Positions 19,654 to 29,693 of a stretch of 64,000 nt of DNA are shown here, piece by piece. The stretch is taken from NCBI GenBank assembly GCA_036867785.1, contig CP145411.1, positions 620,001-684,000 on the forward strand, read 5' to 3'. Below the pieces are notes generated by a model. It made no database searches. It was not told the origin of the DNA and was given only the letters and a program-made list of their open reading frames with translations. Within the stretch, counting starts at the first letter, position 1. Every line of letters starts with the position of its first letter. The DNA is from Plasmodiophora brassicae (Eukaryota > Endomyxa: Phytomyxea > Phytomyxea > Plasmodiophorida). The translations under genes were made by a program, and so were the position numbers.

Positions 19654-20802
19654 ATGTCGGCCGCCGTCAAGCGTCGCCGACGCAGCGAGGGCGGCGACAT
19701 GGCCGCGATGACGATGGTGACGGACGAGGACAGCGTCGCCGGGCACATGGATGCGTCACCGTCGCAGAACGATTTCGCATCGCCGACGGCCGGCGCGCCC
19801 GTGACGACCTCGATGACCGGCGAGCCGTCGCCCGTTGCCGACCAGCAGGCCGCCGTGCAGTCGCCGGCGGCCCTGCCGGCACCGCCGCCGGCGCCGCAAC
19901 CTGCGCACCCTGACTCGATGCTCCCTCTGGAGGCGCTCATGTCGCTGCCGGCCTCCCAGCGCTGGACGCCGCTCTCGCTGCGCTGCCGCATGTGGCACAC
20001 GGAACGAAAGCGGACGCTGTCGGGCGACCGGCGCCCGCGTCTCGCCGACCTGCCCGACTTCATCAAGGTGCAGCCGTTGTACCGCGTGCACCAGGACGAG
20101 ACGCGCGTGCTGCAGGTCCTGGAGCTCGCCAAGGGCGGCCTGGACGGCATCCACGAGAAGCACTGCGCCGCCTGTCGGCAATGCACGCGAACGAAACAGA
20201 TGCTCCTGTGCCAGGGCTGCACCTACGTCTACCATCGCGAGTGCTGCAAGCCGCCGGTTCGCGTCGTCGATTCCCGCGACTTTTACTGTGCCGATTGCCA
20301 GAGCCAGGGCCTGCCCGACAAGAAGCCGGAAGCGCCCGTCGCTCCCGTCACCGTGCACGTCCCCAGAAAGAACAAGGCGCGGTCGCAGGCGCCAGCGGCG
20401 GCGGTGCCGCCCGCGAAGAAGGCCATCACCGATCCCGGAGAACCATCGCACGCTTCTGTCAAGCAGCAGCAAGTGCAGGTCCCGGCGCAGCCACAACAGC
20501 ACCAGTACGTGAAGACGATCACGGCGCCGATGGTGGAAGGGGCGGCGGCGGCGGCGGCGGCGGCCGGCGCCGTCATGGCGGACACGTTCACCCGGGAGAA
20601 CTATCGGGTCCTGTTCAACTTCCTGTCCAGGCTGGGCGACAACGGGTTCATCACGAAGCACGAGCAGGGCCTGATGAAGAACCTGATCATCGCCCGGGAC
20701 CCGCAGGCCGTCGTCATGCTGTCCATCATCGACATTGTCGAGTCGGGCGGCGACCTGAACGACGCCGTGGACTCGCTGCGTCGCATCCTGCTCGTCCAGT
20801 GA
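19654..20802 (+). CDS. PHD-finger chromatin protein
   Basis: A single exon of 382 residues with very high GC. The N-terminus is low-complexity (Ala/Pro/Gln) and has a basic KRRRRSE cluster usable as a nuclear signal. A C4HC3 PHD finger lies at about residues 165-215: CAACRQC, LLCQGCTYVYHREC, YCADC. A Lys/Pro/Gln-rich linker and a poly-Ala run follow. A helical domain of about 65 residues closes the protein (ENYRVLFNFLSRLGDNGFIT, then IIDIVESGGDLNDAVDSL). PHD fingers read histone H3 tails. The C-terminal helical module is probably an interaction domain but is not one I can name. The start is the first ATG in frame; the frame is open upstream without another ATG. Confidence 0.8.
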   Translation: MSAAVKRRRRSEGGDMAAMTMVTDEDSVAGHMDASPSQNDFASPTAGAPVTTSMTGEPSPVADQQAAVQSPAALPAPPPAPQPAHPDSMLPLEALMSLPASQRWTPLSLRCRMWHTERKRTLSGDRRPRLADLPDFIKVQPLYRVHQDETRVLQVLELAKGGLDGIHEKHCAACRQCTRTKQMLLCQGCTYVYHRECCKPPVRVVDSRDFYCADCQSQGLPDKKPEAPVAPVTVHVPRKNKARSQAPAAAVPPAKKAITDPGEPSHASVKQQQVQVPAQPQQHQYVKTITAPMVEGAAAAAAAAGAVMADTFTRENYRVLFNFLSRLGDNGFITKHEQGLMKNLIIARDPQAVVMLSIIDIVESGGDLNDAVDSLRRILLVQ

Positions 20803-21263
20803 CCGGCCGACGCGCGGGCCCCGGGTCGGCAGGCGCATGTGGAGACGCAGAGACGACGACGACGACCAATGATCGGTTTCACATTCGCTGATGGCTACCG
20901 TGCGCGTTGATTATCACCCAGTATCCATAAACGAGGCACATCTTGCGGGTCGAGCGTGGCCTTCGGACGGATTTCGTTCCCCCATCACAGGACGACAGAG
21001 GCACCATCTGCCGATGTTGGGTCGCGGGCGACGCCTCCCATCGGCCAGGTGCTGCTGGGTCTCCAGCACGCCGTCAGGCGTTCCGCCTGCCAGGAAGCGG
21101 AACGGCAAGGTATGGGGCTGGGAGCGGAAGATGTCGGGTGACAATCGATTCCCGGACTGGATCGCCGCTTGGACCCGTCAACGGTACTGTTCGCGCGCCC
21201 GTGCTGTTCCCTTCTGGCCTGCCAATCGCATCGGGTGTCGCCAGGTTCTATAAGGTCAGCTCT
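20803..21263. other. Intergenic region
   Basis: It lies between the PHD gene and the glutamate-synthase-like gene. Overlapping plus-strand frames are open (20891-21253, 20943-21350), but their translations show no domain and no good start. An additional 5' exon of the downstream gene could lie here, because its first exon begins directly with a hydrophobic segment. Confidence 0.35.
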
Positions 21264-23358
21264 ATGGGCTTTGTCGCCACAGCGTCGGCAATGGCGATCC
21301 TGGGGCCAGAAGCGATCACGCCGTGGGCGCTCGCCATTCCTGCTTCGTAAACACGCCCGCCTGCCCGCTTTCGCGACCGACCACTGCTAACGGCAACGCG
21401 CAGGACGTTCTTTCTCGTCGGCATGAGGGATGTTCGTCAGCATCGGCACTCGATTCGCCGCAACTTCCCCGTCCTGGGGCGAATTCGTTACCTGTTCGAA
21501 TCGATTCGTCCCGAAATCCGCCAGTGTTAGGCGCTGGCCTGATCGCGCTTGCCACACGGTGCCAATGACACGCCTGCCTCAGACTTCGTGGAATCCGACT
21601 CGGAGGCCGTCCCCTTCTCCCGCGAGCACCGCAGCGTGGTGTACGCGCGGTCCAAGCTGATGCCAGACGCTCTACCGTTCGGCACACGAGAAGACGTGTT
21701 CGTGCCATCGTGTGGGATGGCGAGACGCCACTGGACGCTCACATGCTGGTGCACAGGTACAACCCCGGGTACGAGTTCGTGTGCCACAGGTGTGTGTCGT
21801 CGCACCACAGCCTTACCGCGTCGCGTATAACGCGTTCGACTGTGGCAGCATCTGGCCTGTTGCCGTTCCTCCAGAGAACCAGCGCGTCCTGATCGGCGGC
21901 CCAGACTGCAGGAAACCGTACAGTGCATCGCTCCTGAACATATCAGGTACGGCCCCCGTCCCGTGAGGCTCCATCTGCCAACGATAGCGGTGTGCCAGGG
22001 ATGTCGTACGGGGCCATCAGCGAGAACGCCATCCGGGCGCTGAACTTATCGGCAGGTACGTCCAGGAATTGCCCCTCTGTGTGTGTGTGTGTGTGTGTCG
22101 TGGTGGGGACCGATCCGGTGATGCCAGCCATGGGCAACTACTACCACAACACGGGCGAGGGTGGTGTATCGCGGTTCCATCTGGAGCACGGCGGCGACAT
22201 CGTGTGGAACATCGGGACGGCGTACTTCGGGTGCCGGTCGCCCGACGGCCGGTTCGACCCGGGCAAGTTCGCAGAAACGGCCGCCCTGGACAACATCAAG
22301 ATGATCGAGCTGAAACTGTCACAAGGGGCCAAGCCCGCCCACGGTCAGCAGCGATGGGCGCTGATCACGGAACGTTCATTGCTCAGGCCAGCGTTTATGT
22401 CACAGGCGGAATGCTGCCGCAGAGCAAGATTACGGCGGCGATCAGCGAGACGAGGGGGATCCCGATGGATCGCGATTGCCTGTCACCTCCCCAGCATTCG
22501 GCGTTCAGCACGCCGCGAGAACTCGCTGCCTTCATCGGCACTCTTCGCGAGCTGTCTGGTGGAAAACCTGTCGGCATCAAGCTCTGCATAGGCAACGCTC
22601 GATTATCCATCCTTGCCAGCGAATGACGATGAACTGACGGGACTGCATCATCAGGGCGCTTCGACGAGTTCATCATGCTGGCGCACGCGTTCCAGGAGAC
22701 GGGCATCGTACCTGATTTCATCACGGTCGATGGAGGTGAAGGTGGCACGGGAGCGGCCCCGCCCGAGTTCTCTGATCGCGTCGGCACCCCACTCGTCGAA
22801 GGCCTGCGCTTTGTCGACAACGTCCTCATTGGGGCGGACCTTCGTCACCGTATCAAGATCATCGCCAGCGGCAAGGTCCTCACTGGCTTCTCCATCGTGA
22901 AGAACCTGGTCGGTGATCGGCTCGTGTCGATGGACCATTCCGTCTAACAGGGCGTTCGTGTCTAACAGGCGCTCGGGGCCGACCTGTGCAATTCGGCGCG
23001 AGCGTTCATGTTTGCCTTAGGGTGCATCCAGTCGTTGAAGTGCAATACGAACACGTGCCCGACGGGGATCGCAACGCAGGATCCCAACCTGATGTACGGG
23101 CTCGTGGCGCCCGACAAGGCGGTGCGTTGTTACAACTTCCATACGAAGACGGTGGAGATCGCCGTGGACATGATCGGCAGCGTCGGGTGCACCAGCCCCG
23201 ACCTGCTGCGCCCGGGACACATCAAGAAGCGCATCAGCGAGACGCAGACGGCGTCGTACGAGGAATTGTACCCGACGATACCGGCAGGGAGCCTGCTGAA
23301 GGGTACGGCGCCCATCTTCCTCCAGAAGATCTGGGATCGTACCAGAGCCCATCAGTAG
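21264..23358 (+). CDS. FMN-dependent glutamate-synthase-like oxidoreductase
   Basis: Ten exons, 21264-21346, 21404-21525, 21583-21697, 21757-21789, 21849-21946, 21999-22055, 22128-22343, 22406-22591, 22655-22908 and 22969-23358, total 1554 nt, 517 residues. An N-terminal membrane-like segment (about 1-28) leads into RRNFPVLGRIRYLFESIRPE, PFSREHRSVVYARSK, LIGGPDC, YSASLLNIS, MSYGAISENAIRALN, NTGEGGVSRFHLEHGGD, FAETAALDNIKMIELKLSQG, PVGIKLCIG and FITVDGGEGGTGAAP, which form the FMN-binding barrel. Then comes the Fe-S Cys cluster (CIQSLKCNTNTCPTGIATQD). This is the stand-alone bacterial GltB2-type protein, not the full GOGAT. It may produce glutamate or act on another substrate; no glutaminase domain is present. 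Intron 8 (22592-22654) reads best as GC-AG. Ten introns show long residence in this genome. Confidence 0.9.
22079..22098 (+). repeat. (GT)10 microsatellite inside an intron
   Basis: Ten GT dinucleotides lie within intron 6 of the glutamate-synthase-like gene, just after its donor. The intron (72 nt) is longer than its neighbours because of this tract. It is a useful polymorphic marker, and GT tracts near donors can influence splicing. Confidence 0.9.
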
Positions 23359-23774
23359 CCGGTACAGCCAAATAAAGGACGTCGTACCCGACCTCTGTTC
23401 ACCGCCTCCTCTCATGTCTGTCCAAATCGCGCCACAACGTTAAAACGAGGAACAAGCCGGCGCCGATAAACAGTCTTTGTGCTGCCACAAGCAATTCAGC
23501 GGGGCGCTGGTGGAACCGGTTCAATGCGAAGCGTTTCCTGTCTGGTCGAGATTCACTTCACGTCGGATACTTTGGATGTGTGGGCGTACCTGGAGACGAC
23601 AAGGTTACCGAACATCGGGGGGCGCCTCAATAAAGAAGATATTTCGCTGTATAGATCTCTTGGGCCCGGTTGAGATATCACGGGCACATCGCCTACGAAT
23701 CGCCTTGTCGTTGTTGTGGTTGTTGTGCCGCTGCCGTTGCGTCCCGTTCGTCACGTCCACAGTTGGCAGCAGGC
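23359..23774. other. Intergenic region
   Basis: No gene is recognised. Plus-strand ORFs at 23477-23893 and 23479-23673 have no domain signature. The region probably contains the 3' end of the upstream transcript (AATAAA near 23371 and 23630) and the promoter of the bHLH gene. Confidence 0.4.
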
Positions 23775-24862
23775 ATGGACGGGTACGTCATGAACTCCAA
23801 GGGGCCCGCACCGTCCGCCACCGTCGACGACGTTGCCTACCTATCGTCACAGGTATGGGCCCGATTCCGCAAGGTCGTGCCTTCAAAGGCTAACTAACTT
23901 GCTTGTGCCGGACGATAGGTCGGTGCCCTAGCGCACCTGAACCTTCCAGACCCGATCGCCCCATTCCAGGAGATCGAACACAAACACCATACCCGCCAGA
24001 GTTCGTTCTCGTCCATGGCATCCGACCCGAACGTCGCCGACCTGCAACTCGGTCCCGACGACTACGCTGGGAGATTCGAAGACGCATCCCCACGAGCGCA
24101 GTCGTAAGCAAGCGCATGCGACGACGATGGGTTACGCCATGGAAGCTTAACGCGCGGGATGCTGTCAGGTTTGAGATGGGCACGGCCGGGTCCAGGAGAA
24201 AGATACGGAAGAACGACCGGGAGAAGCGCCGGCGGCAGGAACTCAACGAGAAGTTCGACGTCCTCATGGACATGCTGAACATGAACAGTGACAAGGGTAG
24301 GCTCGGATGGGGTGCAAGTGAGAGAAGCGTCCCGGGCGTTAATTGGCCCTTGTGGACGCAGCCGAGAAGTTCGTCGTCCTGACGGAGGCCATCAACCAGA
24401 TTCAGACGCTGCGCATCGAGAACAACAGCATTCAACGCGAGAAGCTCAAGCTACGAACGCAGCTACAGCACCTAGTTTCGCAGTACCAGCAGGCGTACCC
24501 TGGCAACGTACGTCTGTGGGAAGGCGGGCATCCAGGCGCGGCTGATGACGTGTCCACAGTTGCCGGCTGAGCTCCAGAACTCAGTGTTGATGTCGGAGGA
24601 TGCGACGTACACGGAGACGACCGAGTGCAGCGGGTTCAACCCGGTCCATGCGCATCAGTTCGGGTTCGAGCACCACGACGACGGGTCGTTCGTGGCGCAT
24701 CTGGCATCGGGAACCGTGACGGTCATGTCAATGACGAACGACGGTGTGGTTCAAATGGGACCGGGTGGCGGTCGGTCGACCGTAGATCTGTTCATGAACG
24801 GGCACAATAGCAATCCGGGGTCGGCACCTGCCCCAGATAACCAGTTTGACTTCTGGGCATGA
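23775..24862 (+). CDS. bHLH (leucine-zipper-like) transcription factor
   Basis: Five exons, 23775-23852, 23919-24103, 24169-24317, 24362-24507 and 24560-24862, give 286 residues. The basic region (RRKIRKNDREKRRRQELNEK) is followed by helix 1 (FDVLMDMLNM), a loop (NSDKGRLGWGATEK) and helix 2 (FVVLTEAINQIQTLRIENNS). Helix 2 continues into a heptad coiled coil (IQREKLKLRTQLQHLV). The N-E-K-R-R-R pattern predicts E-box (CANNTG) binding as a dimer. N- and C-terminal flanks are acidic, Ser/Asn/Gly-rich and probably activating. Intron 3 (44 nt) interrupts the loop. I cannot assign a subfamily; plant-type and USF/MYC-like groups both remain possible. Confidence 0.85.
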
Positions 24863-24927
24863 CGACATGCTGCTGCAACGACCAATACAAAGATTCGCAG
24901 GGCGTGCACTCAATGTCACCGATGTTA

Positions 24928-25738
24928 TTATGACTGCCGATGCCCACCGGCCTCGTCGACCTGCAGCAGGTTCAGCGCGTGTTGCCGGACGTAATCCTTC
25001 ATGGCTTTGTGCATCTGTCGGCATCCATCGATGGCAGCAGTCATGAGCGTTCCAAAGTGGTCCGCCAGCAGCGTGGATTCCATCTCAGCCAGCGACACCT
25101 TGCCGGTTACCGGCAACATCGCCACACACGCTTCGACGCCGTTAACGGATCGCTCCACCCAGCTCAGGTCTAGGACAGGGCTCTGTCAGCGGCGGCTGAT
25201 ACGAAGTTGGTCAGCTGCACCAACCTAGAACGGGAGTTGTATCGATGAAGCCAGCGGAGCAGGCGCAGACGTAATCGTCGATCGGGATGCCGGCGTCGAT
25301 AAGAGCCAATGTGATGCAGTTGATGCTGGCAGGCAGTATACCACCATCGTTCTGCACAATCTCGACAATGATGGAGACTTCGGATCGAGGGAACAGATGC
25401 ATCTGGATAACAGGCTCAAACACCTGCCGCAATGTGTTCTCCATGATCGTGGACCGGCGACCTCCTTTCGACCATTTCACACGTTCTGACCCGCTGAATT
25501 TCGACATGGTGAACTCGACGCTCAGTATGGCCCGGTCATGCTTCGTTGTTCCCCAGCGATCAGCTTCCCGCGGGCCATACACGGCCGCGAGAACTTTCGT
25601 CTGTCCAAGCTCAAACGACGCTGACCCATCCACAGCCCTATGGAACACGCCCATGCCGCACGTCACTCTGCGACATTCGCCATGACGGCGCCCGTCCATA
25701 CGGAGCCCAGAGGACGACGGAAGTTGCAACCTTGACAT
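24928..25738 (-). CDS. EXOSC4: Exosome core subunit RRP41
   Basis: Two exons, 25738-25225 and 25169-24928, separated by a 55-nt intron, give 251 residues; the human protein is 245. Family landmarks: GLRMDGRRHGECRRV, GMGVFHRAVDGSASFELGQT, VLAAVYGPREADR, DRAILSVEFTMSKFSG, LRQVFEPVIQMHLFPRSEVS, VQNDGGILPASINCITLALIDAGIP and DDYVCACSAGFID. RRP41 is one of the six RNase-PH-like ring subunits of the exosome, which threads RNA to RRP44/RRP6 for processing and decay. Intron removal recreates VLDLSWVE at the junction. It is convergent with the bHLH gene (stops 66 bp apart). Confidence 0.95.
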
Positions 25739-26410
25739 ACTCGAAGGGTTCAGCAGGGATGGACGGAACCTCTCCGGAGTCCGCCACGGACTGCGTCACG
25801 ATGGTGACTGCAACAGTGCAACTGCAGGTCTATCGGTAACTACTTTCGGGGCGCCTTAAGTCCCATCGACCTGTATGGGTAGTCGCTCCGACCTGGACGT
25901 ACTCGATGTCAACGTAGGTTAGGCACAAAAATTGTATGTACTCCAGAGTGAGGCGGACGTGGTGAAGTGAGTCGTCGACTACCGTACTTTCAAATGGTCA
26001 CCATGGCGTTGTGACGATGGGGACGTGGACGTTGCGGTTAGAGGTCGAATTCCACGATGTTGCTACGCCAGTCACGAATCTGCTTCGACGAGACATCGTA
26101 CTAACGTGCTGTACGTGCCTTCCATAATACCACCGACAGCGTTAGCTCTCGCGCACGATGGACAGATTCTGCTTGATCGTCCACACGCATCGTCTGCCCG
26201 TTCTCCTTCGGACGGCATCGCCGAAGTTTGCATCTGGAAACGTCAAATGAGTCCGAGCGCAAAAATTGCAATTATTGCGCGCAGAGACGGCAGAACATTT
26301 TGGCGGAGAGTTGTTCGGTGTAATCTATTTCCGGAAACTGGGCGTCGACGGAGGCAGCAGCGTCCGGCGGCTGCTACCACGTTCACAAGCATTGCCTGCC
26401 CGTTAGCGCC
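25739..26410. other. Divergent intergenic region
   Basis: It separates RRP41 (minus) from the rhomboid gene (plus). A plus-strand frame is open at 26025-26558, but most of it overlaps the rhomboid start in another frame and shows no domain. I see no gene; promoters for both neighbours are expected here. Confidence 0.4.
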
Positions 26411-27583
26411 ATGCGGCCCATCGTCCTGGTTGTCGCCGTTATTGTCGTCCTTGCTGCCAGCGTCCATGGACGAATGCCCCGCAGCCACCACCCGAAACAT
26501 GACCTCAAGTTACTGGGGCGCACGTTGCGCACGCTGCTCAATCCGGTGCATGCCATGAAGGTGACCGGCTTCAACCAGCGTGATCCCCATTACAAAGGAG
26601 CGATCGTGACGGCCAGCGTATCGAACATGACAATAGTCGACCTGTCACCGTTCATGCTGCCTCGTATGAACGGCAGGCTGAAATCGGGTATCCGGCGACT
26701 CGCCCAAGCCCCAGTCACGCTGTCGTTGGTCGCACTGAACACGGCGCTGTTCGTGGCAAATCCTGTCCTGACACCAAAGAAGCTTAGTTGGGCGGGATGT
26801 ACGAAGACCTTGCTGAACAGCCCGTTGCAGGGCATAAAACGGGCACTGTCCAGCATGACGCATCACATCAACGCCGAGCATCTCATCGGTAACATGATCG
26901 TCTTGTCCCAAATCGGGCCCATTGTCGAGAAGAAGCTCGGGGCAACCAAGTTCGCCCTGACGTACCTACTGAGCGGTGCGGGTGCTTACCTGGCCCATGC
27001 GGCGTTCGAGCAGAGGACCTGGAGGTGGCTTCCCGTCCTGGGCGCATCCGGTGCCATCTACGGCATCATGGGCGCGTCCGCTGCTCTCATCGCCCAGGTT
27101 GCTGCTGAGCGCCCCGGATCCTTCGCCAGCAACTTGATCGGCATGATGACTGTTGCTGACTACCGAATGACGATGGACGGGATCCTGGCCGGGTTCATCA
27201 GCGTGCTGGTCCTATCGGTGACGTGGCTGGTCGGTGGCACACAGATGCAGAGTGAGTCGTGGACGCTCGGGGTGAAAATGACTGTCTCGGGGCCATACTT
27301 CGGGTGGCCCACCACGTTGGAAGCGTTATCAAGCACCGCTAAGTTGATGGTGTCTGGCACGATCGGCCACGTCTGCCACATGGGCGGATGGGTGTTCGGG
27401 TTCCTCCTCGTGCTCATGTGGGATTCGACGTCGTCGATGCGCGCCCTACCCGTCATGGGCGCGCTCACCGGCCTATCGCTCCTCATCAGGTCTGGGCCGA
27501 CAGAGCCAGCAGGTTTACACGGCCCCGTGCGAATGTTCGCCACTCCGCCGCCCTCGCCTCGCAAGCACCTCCATCTGTTCTAA
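26411..27583 (+). CDS. Rhomboid-family intramembrane serine protease
   Basis: A single exon of 390 residues. It starts with a signal-like hydrophobic segment (IVLVVAVIVVLAASVHG) and has several membrane helices. The rhomboid core is clear: THHINAEHLIGNMIVLSQIG (the conserved His/Asn oxyanion motif), LTYLLSGAGAYLAH, the catalytic Ser in LGASGAIYGIMGA, and the catalytic His in GHVCHMGGWVFGF. Both members of the Ser-His dyad are present, so an active protease is likely. Rhomboids cleave membrane-anchored substrates in the secretory pathway or mitochondria; the compartment cannot be decided here. About 60 residues are inserted before the last core helix. Confidence 0.9.
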   Translation: MRPIVLVVAVIVVLAASVHGRMPRSHHPKHDLKLLGRTLRTLLNPVHAMKVTGFNQRDPHYKGAIVTASVSNMTIVDLSPFMLPRMNGRLKSGIRRLAQAPVTLSLVALNTALFVANPVLTPKKLSWAGCTKTLLNSPLQGIKRALSSMTHHINAEHLIGNMIVLSQIGPIVEKKLGATKFALTYLLSGAGAYLAHAAFEQRTWRWLPVLGASGAIYGIMGASAALIAQVAAERPGSFASNLIGMMTVADYRMTMDGILAGFISVLVLSVTWLVGGTQMQSESWTLGVKMTVSGPYFGWPTTLEALSSTAKLMVSGTIGHVCHMGGWVFGFLLVLMWDSTSSMRALPVMGALTGLSLLIRSGPTEPAGLHGPVRMFATPPPSPRKHLHLF

Positions 27584-27631
27584 CAGTAAAACCGTTCCCA
27601 TACGCTTTCCGTTTCTGTTCATTCCACGTTG

Positions 27632-29085
27632 TCATCCTGCGCTTCGCGCCCCGCCGTCCAGGGCGTCGTCGTCCTCGTCGTCGACCACGTTCGGCACGTC
27701 GTCCTCATCGTTCTCGTCGGTCTGTGAGTCAGAACGCGGTTACACACACGACGAACGTGTGCAGATGGCGCGGTACGCACGATCATGGCTTGGATGTCGA
27801 GGAAGTCGTCGATGACGGCAATGCACTCCTGGTACAGCCGCATCTGGTCGTCGCCGATCGGGTCGCCGGTGGCGTTCGGCCCCGCGTCCCGGGACGGGCC
27901 CCCGTGCAGGTTCAGCACCGTCTGCAGGACGAAGTCGTCGAGCTCCTCGGCGCCCAACCCACTAGCATGGAACGCGCGCAGCGTCTCCATGATCACGGCG
28001 ACGCGCGCGTCCTCATCGCCGCCCTGCCGCCCCCCACATCAGCACACATGCACAGCAACCACGCGTTCCATACGCTGCCCTGTACCTGTTCCTGCCCCAC
28101 AGACGCGTGCTGTCGCTGGTCGGCCTCGACTCGCTCGATCCGGTCGCCTTCGTACCCCTCGATCTCCTCCCGCTCCCCGTCACGTTCGCGATCGTATGGG
28201 TCGCTCGCGTTGCTCTCACGCCGTTCGTCCCGCTGTATGCTCCGGGTCAGCAGGCACCACCTGACCGGGGACGCGCCACAACGTACCTCGTCCGTCGTCT
28301 GGGTGCCCATCTCCTCCCGCCGGTGCCGACTTCGGCTCCGACTTCGCCTCTGGCCGCCGGCGTGCACGTCAGCGACGTCGAGGTTCAGCGCAGTGGTCGC
28401 GTTTCGCAGCGCGTTGCTGATGATGTCGACGTGCGTCGTCGTCAGCGACGAACCGTTCGGCAGCAGCAGCTGATGGAAGTGCGCGTCGTCCTCATCGTCC
28501 CCGCCCAGGTCATCGTCGCCGTCGTCCTCCTCCTCGTCGTCGTCAATCTGTTCGCACACACGTTCGTTCAGCGACGACGACGTGGCCATGTGTTCGCCGT
28601 CCACTGACCTGGCCGACGTCGTCCTGGTGCGCGCCGCGCTCGGGCGATTGCACCGAACGGCTGAGATCGTCGGCGTTCAGGCGGCCCGAGAACGCGAGCA
28701 GAAGGTTCTGGAGGTCGGTGCGTCGCGTGGGGTCGGTGTCGGACATGGACTGGAGCAGGTCGCGATCGATGGCCGCATCGATATCGCGTTCGTCTTCGCG
28801 CGCGTCCTGCCGCATCTGTTCCGCGTCGGTGCGAAGCAACTCGGCCTCCAGGCGGCGAATCAACGTGTCGTCGCTGGCGTCGAGAATGTTCAGCAGCTCG
28901 AACATGTGCTCGAGGCGGGCCGTGGTCGGCGATGTTGGCGAATCCATCGTCGTGGACGTATCGACATGGGCGGCACCTTCGCCGACGTTGCTGTTGCTGT
29001 TGTTGTTGTTGTTGTTCCTGTTGCTGCTCTCTTCGATGACCGATGCGCGTCGTGCCGTGCTCGTTGGCAGGCGACGATCGCTCAT
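27632..29085 (-). CDS. Acidic, largely disordered protein, unrecognised
   Basis: Five exons, 29085-28609, 28547-28287, 28232-28086, 28023-27781 and 27721-27632, give 405 residues with all junctions in phase. The N-terminus carries an Asn run, followed by a helical region (ARLEHMFELLNILDASDDTL, LRTDAEQMRQDAREDERDID). A long Asp/Glu tract (IDDDEEEDDGDDD), an SRSRSRHRRE basic patch and a helical C-terminal third (ETLRAFHASGLGAEELDDFV) follow. It ends in another acidic tail. The composition suggests a nuclear or histone/RNA-binding protein, but I recognise no family. It diverges from the gene at 29232, with 146 bp between the start codons. Confidence 0.75.
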
Positions 29086-29231
29086 CGAGGGACGACAGTG
29101 AGGGCGATGACGCAGGACAACGATTGTAGCAGGGGCACGCGCCCTGCCGACCACCGACCCCACATCGGCGATCGTTGACTCATTGGACCGCAACGTGGTC
29201 CCGGTCTCGTCACACAGTGCGCCTGCATCAG

Positions 29232-29558
29232 ATGAGCGATGACGACAACGACGATGCCGACGACACGTCGGAGCGGCGCTCGACGACCTGGAACGAGGCG
29301 CGGCGCTCGATCCGTCGATTACCGCCGTTGAAGCAGGCGCGGCCCCGATCCCCAGGGCGAACGTATCGAATACGACGCCGACAGCAACGCTATCTTCGAC
29401 CGGGCGAACCCATGCCGTTCCCGGCATGGAGTTACCTGCCTCCACTGATGGTTGCACCGCCCTGGGGCATGCCCCCGCCGCCACATCCTTCCCCATACCC
29501 GTATTCGTGTTATGGATACGGCGACCCCAACGCAGGGCACGCACCTCGACCGAGGTAA
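29232..29558 (+). CDS. Small Pro/Tyr-rich hypothetical protein
   Basis: A single open frame of 108 residues. The N-terminus is acidic (SDDDNDDADDTSE), the middle Arg-rich (RSIRRLPPLKQARPRSPGRT), and the C-terminus Pro/Tyr-rich (PHPSPYPYSCYGYGDP). It is probably disordered. It may be the 5' exon of the gene at 29694, but I could not join them in frame. Codon bias and the ATG context support it only weakly. Confidence 0.4.
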   Translation: MSDDDNDDADDTSERRSTTWNEARRSIRRLPPLKQARPRSPGRTYRIRRRQQRYLRPGEPMPFPAWSYLPPLMVAPPWGMPPPPHPSPYPYSCYGYGDPNAGHAPRPR

Positions 29559-29693
29559 CGCGGGTCCCACGTGTGGCCAGTGCATTGCCTGACTGTAGAA
29601 TGAAGACACGCTGACCGTCCTGGCAAGCGGGACGAGCCTCCCGACGTCAAGGTTCGCCGCTGCGGTCACCTTGTCTTGCGCCAGTGACGAACC

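Noticed and set aside
19756-20794. Long minus-strand frames over the PHD gene and over the exonuclease end.
   Set aside because: They are high-GC shadows rich in Arg/His; the plus strand has the C4HC3 and DEDDy motifs.
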